Of a stretch of DNA of 64,000 nt, positions 1-7,522 are shown in pieces. The number at the start of each line of letters is the position of its first letter. Positions within the stretch are counted from its first letter, which is position 1. Position numbers and translations under genes: made by a program. The DNA comes from Halorussus vallis (GTDB taxonomy: Archaea; Halobacteriota; Halobacteria; Halobacteriales; Haladaptataceae): assembly GCF_024138165.1 (NCBI RefSeq), contig NZ_CP100000.1, positions 496,001-560,000 on the forward strand, written 5' to 3'. The notes below the pieces were generated by a model, which was not told the origin of the DNA, searched no databases, and worked only from the letters and a program-made list of their open reading frames with translations.

Positions 1-587
1 TCGGCCGCCGCGTCGGGGTCGTCGGCCGAGAACCCAACGTCCACGTGGAGTCCACCGCGGGCGTCGGCGATGCCGCGCTGGGGTTCCCAGAGTTCGAGGT
101 CGACCGGGCCGGCGAGTCGGACCCGACGTCGCTCGTCACCCCGGTCGACCGCCTCGAAGCCGAGCGCCCGATAGAACGACTCGGCGCGCGCGAGGTCCTC
201 GACCTCCAGGACGATCTCGAACACGCCGGAGATGGCGTCCTCGCCCGACCCGACGCTCCCGATTTCGACGCAGTTCCCGTCGGGGTCGTAGAAGTACAGC
301 GACCGCGACCCGCCGAAGTCGAACTCCGAGAGGTCGAACTCGGCGTCGAGGCGGTCGCGCCACGACTCGTAGCGGTCCGGCGGCGCGGCGAAGGCGTAGT
401 GGGTGTGGACGCCGCCTCGCGGCACCGGGCCCGGTTCGCGAAGCCGTAGCTCCGTCTCCCCCGCCGAGAGCGCCACTTCGCCGTCGGTTTCGTCGACGAC
501 CGGTAAGTCGAGGTGGTCCTCGTAGAACGCGCGGGCGCGGTCGAGATCCTTCGCTTCGAGCGCCAGCCAGCGCAACCCCGAGAGCAT
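1..587 (-). CDS. VOC (glyoxalase-like) family protein, 3'-truncated by window edge
   Basis: The reading frame is open from an ATG at 587 to the left edge, so the C-terminus is missing. Two tandem VOC modules are visible. The first starts near residue 3 and contains FYEDHLDLPVV, with YFYDPDGNCVEIG near residue 100. The second begins around residue 122 (EIVLEVEDLARAESFYRALGF). VOC folds bind a metal and act in glyoxalase, dioxygenase or resistance enzymes; the substrate cannot be told here. The start is supported by an AT-rich box (reading GTTTAAGC on the minus strand, near 612-619) about 27 nt upstream, consistent with a leaderless transcript. The next gene (665) is divergent. Confidence 0.85.
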   Translation of the reverse strand, partial: MLSGLRWLALEAKDLDRARAFYEDHLDLPVVDETDGEVALSAGETELRLREPGPVPRGGVHTHYAFAAPPDRYESWRDRLDAEFDLSEFDFGGSRSLYFYDPDGNCVEIGSVGSGEDAISGVFEIVLEVEDLARAESFYRALGFEAVDRGDERRRVRLAGPVDLELWEPQRGIADARGGLHVDVGFSADDPDAAA

Positions 588-664
588 CGCTCGGGAGGTA
601 CGCGAGCCGTGCGCTTAAACCGTCGGGAACGGGGTCTTTGTAGGTCGAGTCCGTAGCCGCCGAC

Positions 665-1342
665 ATGCCACTCAAACGGAGCAACCCGGCGACCGACTTC
701 GAGGAGATAGACCGCTGGGACGGCGGCGTCGGCTGGATCGCCCACCCCGACGAGTCGATGGAGCGCGCCAGCCACGCGCTCGCCGTCGACGGTGCGGTGT
801 GGGTGGTCGACCCGGTGGACGCGCCGGACGTGGACGACCTCGTCGGCGAGTTCGGCGAGGTCGAAGGCGTCGTCGTCCTGCTGAACCGCCACTACCGGGA
901 CGCCGACCGAATCGCGCGGCGTCACGACGTTCCCGTCTACGTCCCCTCGTGGTTCGACCGACCGGACGACGTGACCGCCCCGGTTCGGGGGTTCGAGAAC
1001 GGACTCCCCGAGTCGGACTACCGCCTGCTGAAGGTCGTCGACTCGTTCGGCTGGCAGGAGGCCGCCCTCTACGACGGCGAAACCGGGACGCTCGTCGTTC
1101 CGGAGGCGGTCGGGACCGCCCCGTTCTTCCGCGCGAAGGGCGAACGCCTCGGTGTCCACCCGATGCTCAGGCTGACCCCGCCGCGCGTGCTCCGCGGTTT
1201 CCGACCCGAGCGCGTGCTGGTCGGGCACGGCCGGGGCATCCTCGACGGCGCCGGCGACGCGCTGTCGACGGCGCTCGGCGGCGCGCGCCGCCGAGCGCCC
1301 GGCCTGTTCGTGCGGACGGTCCGGGCGCTCCTGACGAACTGA
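665..1342 (+). CDS. MBL-fold-like conserved haloarchaeal protein, metal site degenerate
   Basis: A 225-residue protein. The pattern resembles the metallo-beta-lactamase fold: a strand WVVDPVD, then VVVLLNRHYRDADRIARRHDVPVYVPSW where active enzymes have the HxHxDH helix, and VLVGHGRGI near residue 185 where the last metal His usually sits. The canonical HxHxDH is not present (RHYRDAD instead), so a two-zinc hydrolase site is doubtful. It may be a structural or regulatory relative. It lies 153 bp upstream of the CHAT-domain gene on the same strand. The family assignment rests on motif recognition only. Confidence 0.7.
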   Translation: MPLKRSNPATDFEEIDRWDGGVGWIAHPDESMERASHALAVDGAVWVVDPVDAPDVDDLVGEFGEVEGVVVLLNRHYRDADRIARRHDVPVYVPSWFDRPDDVTAPVRGFENGLPESDYRLLKVVDSFGWQEAALYDGETGTLVVPEAVGTAPFFRAKGERLGVHPMLRLTPPRVLRGFRPERVLVGHGRGILDGAGDALSTALGGARRRAPGLFVRTVRALLTN

Positions 1343-1481
1343 CTCGCGGGGTTCCGGTCGAACGATTCGACGGAAACCACTCTCCCGACGGAAACTACTC
1401 CTTGCGGGCGGTAAATTTTTGTCGCCATCGGCTCAAATCCCCACCGTGAGCATCGTCCGAGGGGTACGAGCGGGGAGTCTC

Positions 1482-1489
1482 GGAGGAGG
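1482..1489 (+). promoter_or_regulatory. Shine-Dalgarno sequence for the CHAT gene
   Basis: GGAGGAGG ends 6 nt before the GTG at 1496. It is one of the few strong ribosome-binding sites in a window where most genes look leaderless, and it decides the GTG start. Confidence 0.7.
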
Positions 1490-1495
1490 CGGCCG

Positions 1496-3556
1496 GTGAC
1501 CGTCTCGTTCGAATCGCTGGCCCGGCCGCCGGGCGTCGAGATACGCGACCGCATCGAGCGTCGGTCGTTCGCGCTCCACACCTCCGGGCGTCCGGACCCG
1601 CGACCGGTCGCGACCGACGACTTCGCGTTCCCCGTGGACGCCGCCGTCGCCGTGACCACCGACCGCGTCGTCCTGCCGCAGGTCGTCGTGGGCTACGTCC
1701 GGGACGACGAGGGGTCGATGGAACAGGAGATCGTCAACGGGACCAGCCGCGAGCTTCCGCCGGGGAGGTACGACGTGGAACTGTGCGCCCCGATGAAGGT
1801 CTACCTCCGGGTCGAGAGCGGAATCTCGGTCGCGGCCGACCGCGACCGCGTCCGACTCGACTTCGCCCCCGAAACCGAGGTGCGGGTCGGCGCTCGCTCC
1901 CACCACGAGCGCCCCGAAGCGACGGTGACGACCACCGCCGACCCGCGGGACGTGATGAAGGCCGTCTCGACGTTCGGGTCGGCGCTCAAGACCACCTCGC
2001 CCGAGCGGAGTTTCCCGACCCTGCGGGGACACCCGCCGCTGGTCGAACTCGGCGACGAACTCCGGATTCCGCCCGAACTCGACGTCCCGGAAACGGGCAT
2101 CAGGCTCGAACTGCCGCCCGAGCACCGGTACGTCTTCGTCGCGGCGCCGCTGGCGTTCTACCTCGGCGCCGAGGTGGTCCCCGGTTCGACGCCGCGACTG
2201 GTCACCGAAAGCGGATTCGCCTACGACCTCGACGGGCCGGAGGGCTACGAGCGGGCGGTCGAACGGACCCTGAAGCGGACGTTCCTCCTCGATTGCCTCG
2301 TCCGGACCGAGGGCTACTACGAGGTCGACCTCCACGAGCGAACCGAAATTGAACCGCTCGTCGACCTCGACTTCGCGGCGTTGTACGACGCGCCGCTGGC
2401 CGAGCGAATCGAAGCGTACCTCTCCGTTCCGTGGAGCGTCGTCGCCGACCACGTCCCGGCCTGGAAACTGACGACCCACGTGACGCCGACCGCGGAGAAC
2501 GTCGAGTCGCTCCCGTTCGTCGTGAACGACCTCGCGGTCGTGCGGACGCCCAGTCTCCGGACGCGCTCGCTACCGCGGCAGTCCGACGTCATCGGGGAGT
2601 TCGCCCGCGACTCCGAGTTCACCCGGAGCACGGCCGACTCGAGCGCGGAGATTCCCGTCGTCCGACCGGAGCGGTCGGACTCGGTCGAGGAGGCGTGGAT
2701 CGGCGACCACGCGCCGATGGACGCGAGCAAGGCGACGACCGCGGCGTTCAGGAATCGGCTCTCCCGCGACGTCTCGGCGGAGACGGTCGACATCACCGTC
2801 GTCTGCAACGACACGGAGATGGGCGACGAGCGCGACCTCGCGGCCGAGGTGTACGGTTCCCGCGAGAACCTCCCGTTCGACGTGACGGTCCGGCGCGACC
2901 TCACCACCGACGAACTGCGAGCGGTGCTCGAAACCGAGGCGGCGTTCCTCCACTACATCGGTCACATCGGCGAGGAAGGCTTCCGGTGCGCCGACGGCCA
3001 CCTCGACGCGACGACCCTGGAGTCGGTCGGCGTCGAGGCCTTCATCCTCAACGCGTGCAGGTCCTACGAACAGGGACTGGCGCTCGTCGAGGCGGGGAGC
3101 GTCGGCGGCGTCGTCACGTTGAGCGACGTCATCAACAGCGGCGCGGTCCGGGTCGGGAAGACGATGGTTCGACTGCTGAACCGCGGGTTCCCGCTGCGCG
3201 CGGCGCTGTCCATCGCGCGCGGCCGGAGCATCGTCGGCAACCGGTACATCGTCGTCGGCGACGGCAACGTCGACGTCGTTCAGACCGAAAGCGGACTCGC
3301 GGTGCTCCTCGACGTCGACACCGAGGGAACCGACTTCGAGGTAACTCCGAGGACACACGTCGCCAATCAGGGCGGGATGGGCGGGTTCTTCACGCCGCAC
3401 GTCGGCGGCGACGAGTACCACCTCGTGTCGGGCGAGCACGGACCCTTCTCGCTCACCCGGGAGGAACTGGCGCTGACGCTGAGCGCCGAGAACGTTCCGG
3501 TCAGAATAGACGGTGAGTTCGCGTGGAGTCGGTCTATCGACGTCGACTCGCTGTAG
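1496..3556 (+). CDS. CHAT-type caspase-like peptidase (C14/C25 clan), 686 aa
   Basis: A large protein whose C-terminal part carries the CHAT/caspase-like dyad. FLHYIGHIG provides His490 and FILNACRSYEQG provides Cys521, followed by GGVVTLSDVINSGAVRVGKT, as in CHAT domains where the post-Cys segment continues GA..V. The N-terminal ~400 residues are beta-rich and unrecognised; residues ~380-400 are a polar linker (RSDSVEEAWIG). About 85 residues follow the dyad domain. CHAT proteases are Cys peptidases used in separase-like, gasdermin-activating and CRISPR-linked (craspase) systems. No signal peptide or membrane segment is seen, so it is probably cytoplasmic. Translation starts at GTG behind a strong Shine-Dalgarno sequence. 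Upstream is an MBL-like gene on the same strand; downstream is a convergent membrane mini-protein. Confidence 0.75.
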   Translation: MTVSFESLARPPGVEIRDRIERRSFALHTSGRPDPRPVATDDFAFPVDAAVAVTTDRVVLPQVVVGYVRDDEGSMEQEIVNGTSRELPPGRYDVELCAPMKVYLRVESGISVAADRDRVRLDFAPETEVRVGARSHHERPEATVTTTADPRDVMKAVSTFGSALKTTSPERSFPTLRGHPPLVELGDELRIPPELDVPETGIRLELPPEHRYVFVAAPLAFYLGAEVVPGSTPRLVTESGFAYDLDGPEGYERAVERTLKRTFLLDCLVRTEGYYEVDLHERTEIEPLVDLDFAALYDAPLAERIEAYLSVPWSVVADHVPAWKLTTHVTPTAENVESLPFVVNDLAVVRTPSLRTRSLPRQSDVIGEFARDSEFTRSTADSSAEIPVVRPERSDSVEEAWIGDHAPMDASKATTAAFRNRLSRDVSAETVDITVVCNDTEMGDERDLAAEVYGSRENLPFDVTVRRDLTTDELRAVLETEAAFLHYIGHIGEEGFRCADGHLDATTLESVGVEAFILNACRSYEQGLALVEAGSVGGVVTLSDVINSGAVRVGKTMVRLLNRGFPLRAALSIARGRSIVGNRYIVVGDGNVDVVQTESGLAVLLDVDTEGTDFEVTPRTHVANQGGMGGFFTPHVGGDEYHLVSGEHGPFSLTREELALTLSAENVPVRIDGEFAWSRSIDVDSL

Positions 3557-3574
3557 CTCTCTTCCGTTTGCGGT

Positions 3575-3709
3575 TTACGGTCCGATACAGGTCCCCGCGT
3601 ACGCGCCGGCGGCGCTTCCCGCCTGGGTGAGTAGCAGCACCATCGTGAACAGGACGCCCATCATTCGCGGATTCTCTGCGAAGTACGTGCTCATGTCAGT
3701 CTCTGCCAT
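3575..3709 (-). CDS. 44-residue membrane mini-protein (DUF7503-like)
   Basis: I chose the internal ATG at 3709, giving 44 residues: a short polar N-terminus (MAETDMSTYFAENPRMMG), one hydrophobic segment (VLFTMVLLLTQAG) and a small Gly/Ala tail ending CIGP. The layout matches a family of tiny haloarchaeal membrane peptides that I know as DUF7503 (label from memory). A TATA-like AAATTTATATT lies about 27-35 nt upstream on the minus strand, which favours this start over the longer frame beginning at 3817. It is convergent with the CHAT gene, 18 bp between stops. Function unknown. Confidence 0.7.
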   Translation of the reverse strand: MAETDMSTYFAENPRMMGVLFTMVLLLTQAGSAAGAYAGTCIGP

Positions 3710-3874
3710 GACAGCCGCAACTCCACTCGCCACCAATATAAATTTTTTGACAATAGGTTCGACAGATAATCGTCTGACGAGAAGCGGACAGTTGGCAGAC
3801 GATCGGAACGCGCTCAACGTTCGTCGCGGTAGCGGCGAAGACAGGGCGCTCCGTCACGTTGGGTGGGCGATGGC

Positions 3875-3880
3875 GTTATA
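3875..3880 (+). promoter_or_regulatory. TATA box placing a leaderless GTG start at 3904
   Basis: GTTATA is centred 26 nt upstream of the GTG at 3904. This distance is the usual TATA-to-start spacing for leaderless haloarchaeal mRNAs and rejects the longer upstream ATG. Confidence 0.55.
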
Positions 3881-3903
3881 CCCGAACGCGACCAAGCGAT
3901 GGC

Positions 3904-4317
3904 GTGGTTTACGTCACTCGGGGCCTCGTCGACGCGCTGCTCGAACTCGCGGCGGGGGCCGAACCGGAGGCGCTGACGATCGCGCTCGCGGTGACGCCCG
4001 TCGAGCAGTTGGAGGGCGAGGCCGACGCACCCGCGGGAACGCCGGTGTTCACGCACTTCTACCCGCCCGAGACAGGCCGGTCGCTGACCGCCGTGTTCGG
4101 CGTCGACCTCTCGATTCCCGCCGGACAAACCCAGGGCCGGTTCATCTCCCACCCGAAGGGGAACCTCGGTGTCGACAGGACCGACGACTTCGCCGAGGCC
4201 ATGCTGGTCGCGGTACCGCCCTGGGACGACGCATCGCTTGCCGCCTTCGACCGCTCGGGCCGTCGCCAACCCCTGGAGATCCTCGACGCCGAACCGCCGA
4301 CCGAGTCGTTGGCCTGA
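3904..4317 (+). CDS. conserved haloarchaeal hypothetical protein, possibly JAB/MPN-like
   Basis: A 137-residue protein from a GTG start reading VVYVTRGLVDALLELA. The middle contains THFYPPETGRSLTAVFGVDLSIPAGQTQGRFISHPKG followed by RTDDF, then VAVPPWDDASLAAFDRSGR. The GRFISHP...D arrangement faintly recalls the HSHP-x-S-x-D site of JAB/JAMM (MPN) isopeptidases, but the first His of HxHP is absent, so at best a degenerate relative. No membrane segment. I would call the function unknown. Confidence 0.7.
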   Translation: MVYVTRGLVDALLELAAGAEPEALTIALAVTPVEQLEGEADAPAGTPVFTHFYPPETGRSLTAVFGVDLSIPAGQTQGRFISHPKGNLGVDRTDDFAEAMLVAVPPWDDASLAAFDRSGRRQPLEILDAEPPTESLA

Positions 4318-4399
4318 CCGTCGGCGGGACGGCGCCGGAAACGAGAGCGGTCGAACCCACGACGCCGCGGCGTCGTCGGTTCGACCGTTCGGGAAACGA

Positions 4400-4609
4400 C
4401 TATTCGAGGTACCCCAGTTCGCGGAGTTGGCCCGTTATCTCCTCGAACTGCGCCTCGGTGAGTCTGCCCTCCTTCTGGTGCTGGATGACGATGCTCCGGA
4501 GCAGAAACCGCACGAGGTCGCTCGTGCTGGAGAAACTCGTTCCTTCGATGGTTTCGTCGACCCGGTCGGCGAGGTCCTTCGGAATCGACACCGTGGTGTA
4601 CTCCGTCAT
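4400..4609 (-). CDS. ribbon-helix-helix DNA-binding regulator (CopG/MetJ type)
   Basis: A 69-residue protein with the RHH signature: N-terminal beta-strand EYTTVSIPKDLADRVD, then a helix ending in STSDLVRFLLRSIVIQHQ. RHH dimers insert paired strands into the DNA major groove. The C-terminal ~25 residues (LTEAQFEEITGQLRELGYLE) form an extra acidic helix. A TATA-like AAAATCTATC (minus strand, about 4634-4643) sits 27 nt upstream of the ATG. No toxin partner is adjacent, so a toxin-antitoxin role is not indicated; the target is unknown. Confidence 0.8.
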   Translation of the reverse strand: MTEYTTVSIPKDLADRVDETIEGTSFSSTSDLVRFLLRSIVIQHQKEGRLTEAQFEEITGQLRELGYLE

Positions 4610-5001
4610 ACCCGAAGGTGGGACGCCGCGCGGGATAGATTTTGTGTCCTCCCGCGGGTCGGAGTCGTTTCTAGGTCGGTCCTACGGTTACAAGTCGTCC
4701 TCTGCCGACCACGAACATCATCGACTGAGGCAGTGGCTGCAACGAGAGAATCTTCGAACGCGCGGCCCCTTTCAGTCCCACCCTGCCGGTTGATTCACCG
4801 GTCGTCTGCGAAAGTACGAATTTCTGTTCTTAGAACCCCGCGCACTGGCGCGGTCACGTGCCGCGCCAACCTCGCCCGAAAGATGAGCGAGTGACTACAA
4901 GGAACGAGCGAATCGGCCGGGGACGATCGACGTTTGGTCTGCGCTCCGCTGGGCAGTGAAGCGTTCGTCCCATAGCCCCAGTCGATCACCGAACTTCCCC
5001 T
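4610..5001. other. 392-bp intergenic region holding a copy of a conserved 21-nt element
   Basis: I see no convincing gene here. An open frame at 4795-4989 (minus) has no family features and no sensible promoter. The region holds the promoter of the RHH gene next to 4610 and, at 4763-4783 on the minus strand, the 21-nt core shared with the spacer at 44 kb. The rest shows only weak inverted repeats, such as CCGCGC...GCGCGG around 4839-4853. Confidence 0.5.
4763..4783 (-). repeat. conserved intergenic core motif, copy 1
   Basis: On the minus strand this reads GGTGGGACTGAAAGGGGCCG plus one further C, identical over 21 nt to 44046-44066 on the plus strand. Both copies are intergenic. Downstream sequence diverges, but each copy has a CTCAG a further 29-33 nt on. 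The tail of the motif (GGGACTGAAAG) superficially resembles the 3' end of archaeal CRISPR repeats, but there is no array. Confidence 0.6.
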
Positions 5002-5277
5002 TCACATCCCCATGTCGCTCGCGGCCTCCGGCACGGGGAGGTCGTTCGGGTCGACGCCCAGCAACTCCCCCGCGTGGTCGAGCGCCATGTCGAATCCGTA
5101 GTAGCGTTCGAGTTCATCGCCGTCGGCGGTCGGGCGAACCTTCAGCATCGCGTAGCCCTCGACGTTCTGGGCGATGGCGGCGGTGGCCCCGTCGCCGTCG
5201 AATTCGAGGACGCGCTCGTCGTCGGTCTCGTAGTAGCGAGCGGCGACGCCGCCGGCGCTCGCTTCGCGGTCGGTCAT
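5002..5277 (-). CDS. conserved haloarchaeal hypothetical protein (DUF7111-like)
   Basis: A 91-residue soluble acidic protein. It has a beta-rich core (ARYYETDDERVLEFDGDGATAAIAQNVEGYAMLKVRPT) and a helical C-terminus (ELERYYGFDMALDHAGELLGV) ending DLPVPEAASDMGM. I associate this with the haloarchaeal family DUF7111, from memory. It diverges from the PadR-like regulator at 5383, and a TATA-like GACTATCG lies ~27 nt upstream. Function unknown; its conservation in haloarchaea suggests a housekeeping role. Confidence 0.75.
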   Translation of the reverse strand: MTDREASAGGVAARYYETDDERVLEFDGDGATAAIAQNVEGYAMLKVRPTADGDELERYYGFDMALDHAGELLGVDPNDLPVPEAASDMGM

Positions 5278-5382
5278 GGCCGGGGCTTCGGAGTCCCGAT
5301 AGTCGAAGCTACCGATTCGCGGCGACCGGCGACCCGGCGCGCAAGCGAAACTGACGTACCGCCGGAGTTCAACCGGACGACC

Positions 5383-5667
5383 ATGACCAAGTGGCTCCAG
5401 AGCGGTCGTCGCCGGGACCTCTGCGCGTTACTGTACGAGGCCGACGAACTCCGCGGCCAGAAGCTCAAGACCACCCTCGAAGCCCACTACGAGGGCCACT
5501 TCGACTCGAAGTCGTTCTACGGCGCGCTCGACTCGCTGGTCGAGAAGGGGTTCGTCGAGCGCCGGACGGAGGGCATCTACGACACCTACGCGCTCACGGG
5601 GGCGGGCGAGCGCACGCTGGAAGCGCACTACGAGTGGCTGAAGGAGCGGGTTGAGCCGAGCGAGTAA
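5383..5667 (+). CDS. PadR-like winged-helix transcriptional regulator
   Basis: A 94-residue protein beginning MTKWLQSGRRRDLCALLYEA. The winged-helix core is helix-turn-helix DELRGQKLKTTLEAHY...DSKSFYGALDSLVEKGFVERRTEGIYDTYALTGAGERTLEAHYEWL, the KxFYxxLxxLxxxGxV and YxLTxxG pattern typical of PadR/MarR-like small regulators. The frame is open far upstream, but conservation begins only at the ATG at 5383. It is divergent from 5002-5277, with a 105-bp shared spacer, so it could regulate that gene. Ligand unknown. Confidence 0.75.
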   Translation: MTKWLQSGRRRDLCALLYEADELRGQKLKTTLEAHYEGHFDSKSFYGALDSLVEKGFVERRTEGIYDTYALTGAGERTLEAHYEWLKERVEPSE

Positions 5668-5707
5668 GCGAAAACGTTCGAAGAGAGAGGCCGAAGGCGG
5701 AGCCGCG

Positions 5708-6850
5708 TCAGTTCAGCAGTTCGTTCGCGATGGTGTTACGCAGGACCTCGCTGGTCCCCTCGTAGATCTCGTTGAGTTTGGCGTCGCGGTAGTACCGCTC
5801 GGCGGGGAAGTCCTTGGTGTAGCCGTAGCCGCCGTGGATCTGGATGCCCTCGTTGGCGACCTCCCGACTAATTTCGGAGGCGTAGAGCTTCGCCTGCGCG
5901 GCGTGCTTGATGTAGTCCTCGCCGCGTATCTTGCGGTCGGCCGCGCGGTGCATCAGCATCTTGGCAGCCTGGACCTTGGTGTCCATGTCGGCGAGTTTGT
6001 GCTGGATGGTCTGGAACTCCGAGATGGGCTGGTCGAACTGCTCGCGGTCCTGGGAGTACGCCAGGGCGTCTTCGAGCGCGCCGCGGGCGAGGCCGATGGA
6101 CCGCGCCGCGATGGTGATGCGCCCGCCGTTGAGCGTCTTGAGCGCGTGGACGAACCCGCGCCCCTCGTTGCCGAGCAGGCGGTCCTCGGGGATGCGCATG
6201 TCGTCGAAGCGCAGTTCTGCGGTCGGACAGCCCTTGTCGCCGAGTTTGTCTTCGGTGCCCTCGACGTAGAAGCCGTCGTCCTCCTCGGGACGGACGACGA
6301 ACGACGAGATGCCCTTGTTGCCCGCCTCGGGGTCGGTCTTGGCGAACAGCGTGACGGTGTCTGCGACCGAGCCGTTCGATATCCAGAGCTTTCCGCCGTT
6401 GACGACGTACTCGTCGCCGTCCTTCTCGGCGGTGGTGTCCATCGCGGGGACGTCCGAACCCGCGCCGGCCTCCGAGAGCGCGAACGCGCCGATGTCCTCG
6501 CCGCGGTTGAGCGGGGTGAGGTACTCCTGCTTCTGGTCCTCGTCGCCGAACTCGTAGAGCATGTTGCCCGCGAGGCTGGTGTGGGCCGCGACCACGGTGC
6601 CGAGGCCGCCCGACCCGCGCGAAATCTCTTCGAGGCCGATGGCGTAGGAGTGGTAGTCGAGGCCCGCACCGCCGTACTCCTCGGGGAACGGCATCCCCAT
6701 CAGGCCGAGTTCGGCCATCTCGGAGACGAGGTCGGCCGGGAACTCGTCCTCCTCGTCGATTTCGGCCGCCCGGGGCTTTATCTCCTCGTCGGTGAACTCC
6801 GCGACCATGTCGCGAATCTGCTTCTGCTCCGCGGAGAGGCTGAAGTCCAT
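5708..6850 (-). CDS. acyl-CoA dehydrogenase
   Basis: A 380-residue flavoenzyme of normal length that introduces the alpha-beta double bond into acyl-CoA in beta-oxidation or amino-acid breakdown. Visible are the N-terminal helical domain ([19 protein letters not shown]), the FAD/substrate signature [12 protein letters not shown] and WISNG, the catalytic Glu364 in [10 protein letters not shown], and the [21 protein letters not shown] block. Start taken at MDFSL (6850); an upstream ATG two codons earlier is possible. Chain-length specificity cannot be read. A paralogue lies at 26505-27647. The electron acceptor (ETF) is not in the window. Confidence 0.93.
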   Translation of the reverse strand: MDFSLSAEQKQIRDMVAEFTDEEIKPRAAEIDEEDEFPADLVSEMAELGLMGMPFPEEYGGAGLDYHSYAIGLEEISRGSGGLGTVVAAHTSLAGNMLYEFGDEDQKQEYLTPLNRGEDIGAFALSEAGAGSDVPAMDTTAEKDGDEYVVNGGKLWISNGSVADTVTLFAKTDPEAGNKGISSFVVRPEEDDGFYVEGTEDKLGDKGCPTAELRFDDMRIPEDRLLGNEGRGFVHALKTLNGGRITIAARSIGLARGALEDALAYSQDREQFDQPISEFQTIQHKLADMDTKVQAAKMLMHRAADRKIRGEDYIKHAAQAKLYASEISREVANEGIQIHGGYGYTKDFPAERYYRDAKLNEIYEGTSEVLRNTIANELLN

Positions 6851-6894
6851 GCGCAAAACTTGCGTCCAATCGGTCCTTTAGTTTTCCCTTCGGG

Positions 6895-6992
6895 TGCGAG
6901 GGGCGACTCGCTCACGCTCGGCGCCCCTCGAAAATAGCGAGCGAGGAGCGAAGCGACGACTTACGAGACGCGAGGGCCGCCTCGCGTCTCGT
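6895..6992. repeat. hairpin-rich spacer between 5708-6850 and 6995-7234
   Basis: The 13-bp arms 6963-6975 and 6980-6992 (ACGAGACGCGAGG / CCTCGCGTCTCGT) with a 4-nt loop lie 2 nt past the stop of the gene ending at 6995, in terminator position. A second inverted pair (CGAGGGGCG ... CGCCCCTCG) lies at about 6898-6930. The 19-nt stretch 6943-6961 (GAGGAGCGAAGCGACGACT) recurs at 55968-55986. Confidence 0.6.
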
Positions 6993-6994
6993 CC

Positions 6995-7234
6995 TCAGAA
7001 CAGTTTCCGGCGAACGTCGTCGGCCGCGACCGCACCCTGCACCAGGAAGGACAGCCCCTTGTGGCGGTGGGCTACGCTCGCCATCCCGAGCAGGAGGAAC
7101 GCCTGCGCGGGCTTGCCGTTCCGGAGTTTCAGGGCCGCCTGCGCGACCAACGAGAGCGCGTTCAATTTCCCCTTGTTCAGTCCCAGCGGTGCGCCGACCA
7201 GCACCTTCGCGGCGTCCTTCGGACTCGGTGGCAT
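6995..7234 (-). CDS. small conserved haloarchaeal hypothetical protein, 79 aa
   Basis: Starts at ATG 7234 (MPPSPKDAAKVLVGAPLGLNK), giving a basic, helical 79-residue protein with KLNALSLVAQAALKLRNGKPAQAFLLLGMASVAHRHKG and a C-terminal VRRKLF. The frame extends upstream to 7486, but that extension looks non-coding, and a CCTTTTGC box ~27 nt before 7234 supports the short form. Its basic charge is unusual among acidic neighbours and could suit nucleic-acid or membrane-surface binding (inference). Function unknown. Confidence 0.6.
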   Translation of the reverse strand: MPPSPKDAAKVLVGAPLGLNKGKLNALSLVAQAALKLRNGKPAQAFLLLGMASVAHRHKGLSFLVQGAVAADDVRRKLF

Positions 7235-7522
7235 GACGCGAAAGACGACCGCGTCCGGCAAAAGGATTTGGACGAGTCCGGCCCGGTCGACCGGGAAATC
7301 CGAAGATAGCCCCGATTCCGTACTGGGAACCGCGGCGGTACTGGGGGACGGTTCTGTCCCCGACGCCGTCCGGACGACGAAACCCCGAATCGGGGGCGTC
7401 GGCCGACCGCAACCAAGTTCTCTCCGGGAGGTCAGAATCACGTAAACCTCAGTAATGTTGGAAGAAATCCCTGTCTCATTGCTCAAGCTTTTCAGGCTCG
7501 GGGTCCAAGGTGTCGAAAGTCA

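Noticed and set aside
1433-2479. Long antisense open frames across the CHAT gene and many other genes
   Set aside because: High G+C leaves antisense frames open. Their composition (Arg-, Val-, Asp-rich without structure) and lack of promoters mark them as shadows.
4763-4783. CRISPR repeat remnant (GGGACTGAAAG resembles the 3' end of archaeal repeats)
   Set aside because: Only two copies in the window, 39 kb apart and in opposite orientation. No regular spacers and no cas genes.
4690-4790. Box C/D guide RNA (CTGA and GATGATG are present on the minus strand)
   Set aside because: Order and spacing of the boxes do not fit a C/D RNA, and the second copy at 44 kb lacks a C box.
4795-4989. 64-codon minus-strand ORF in the spacer
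   Set aside because: No motif, basic and low-quality composition, and no promoter at the right distance.
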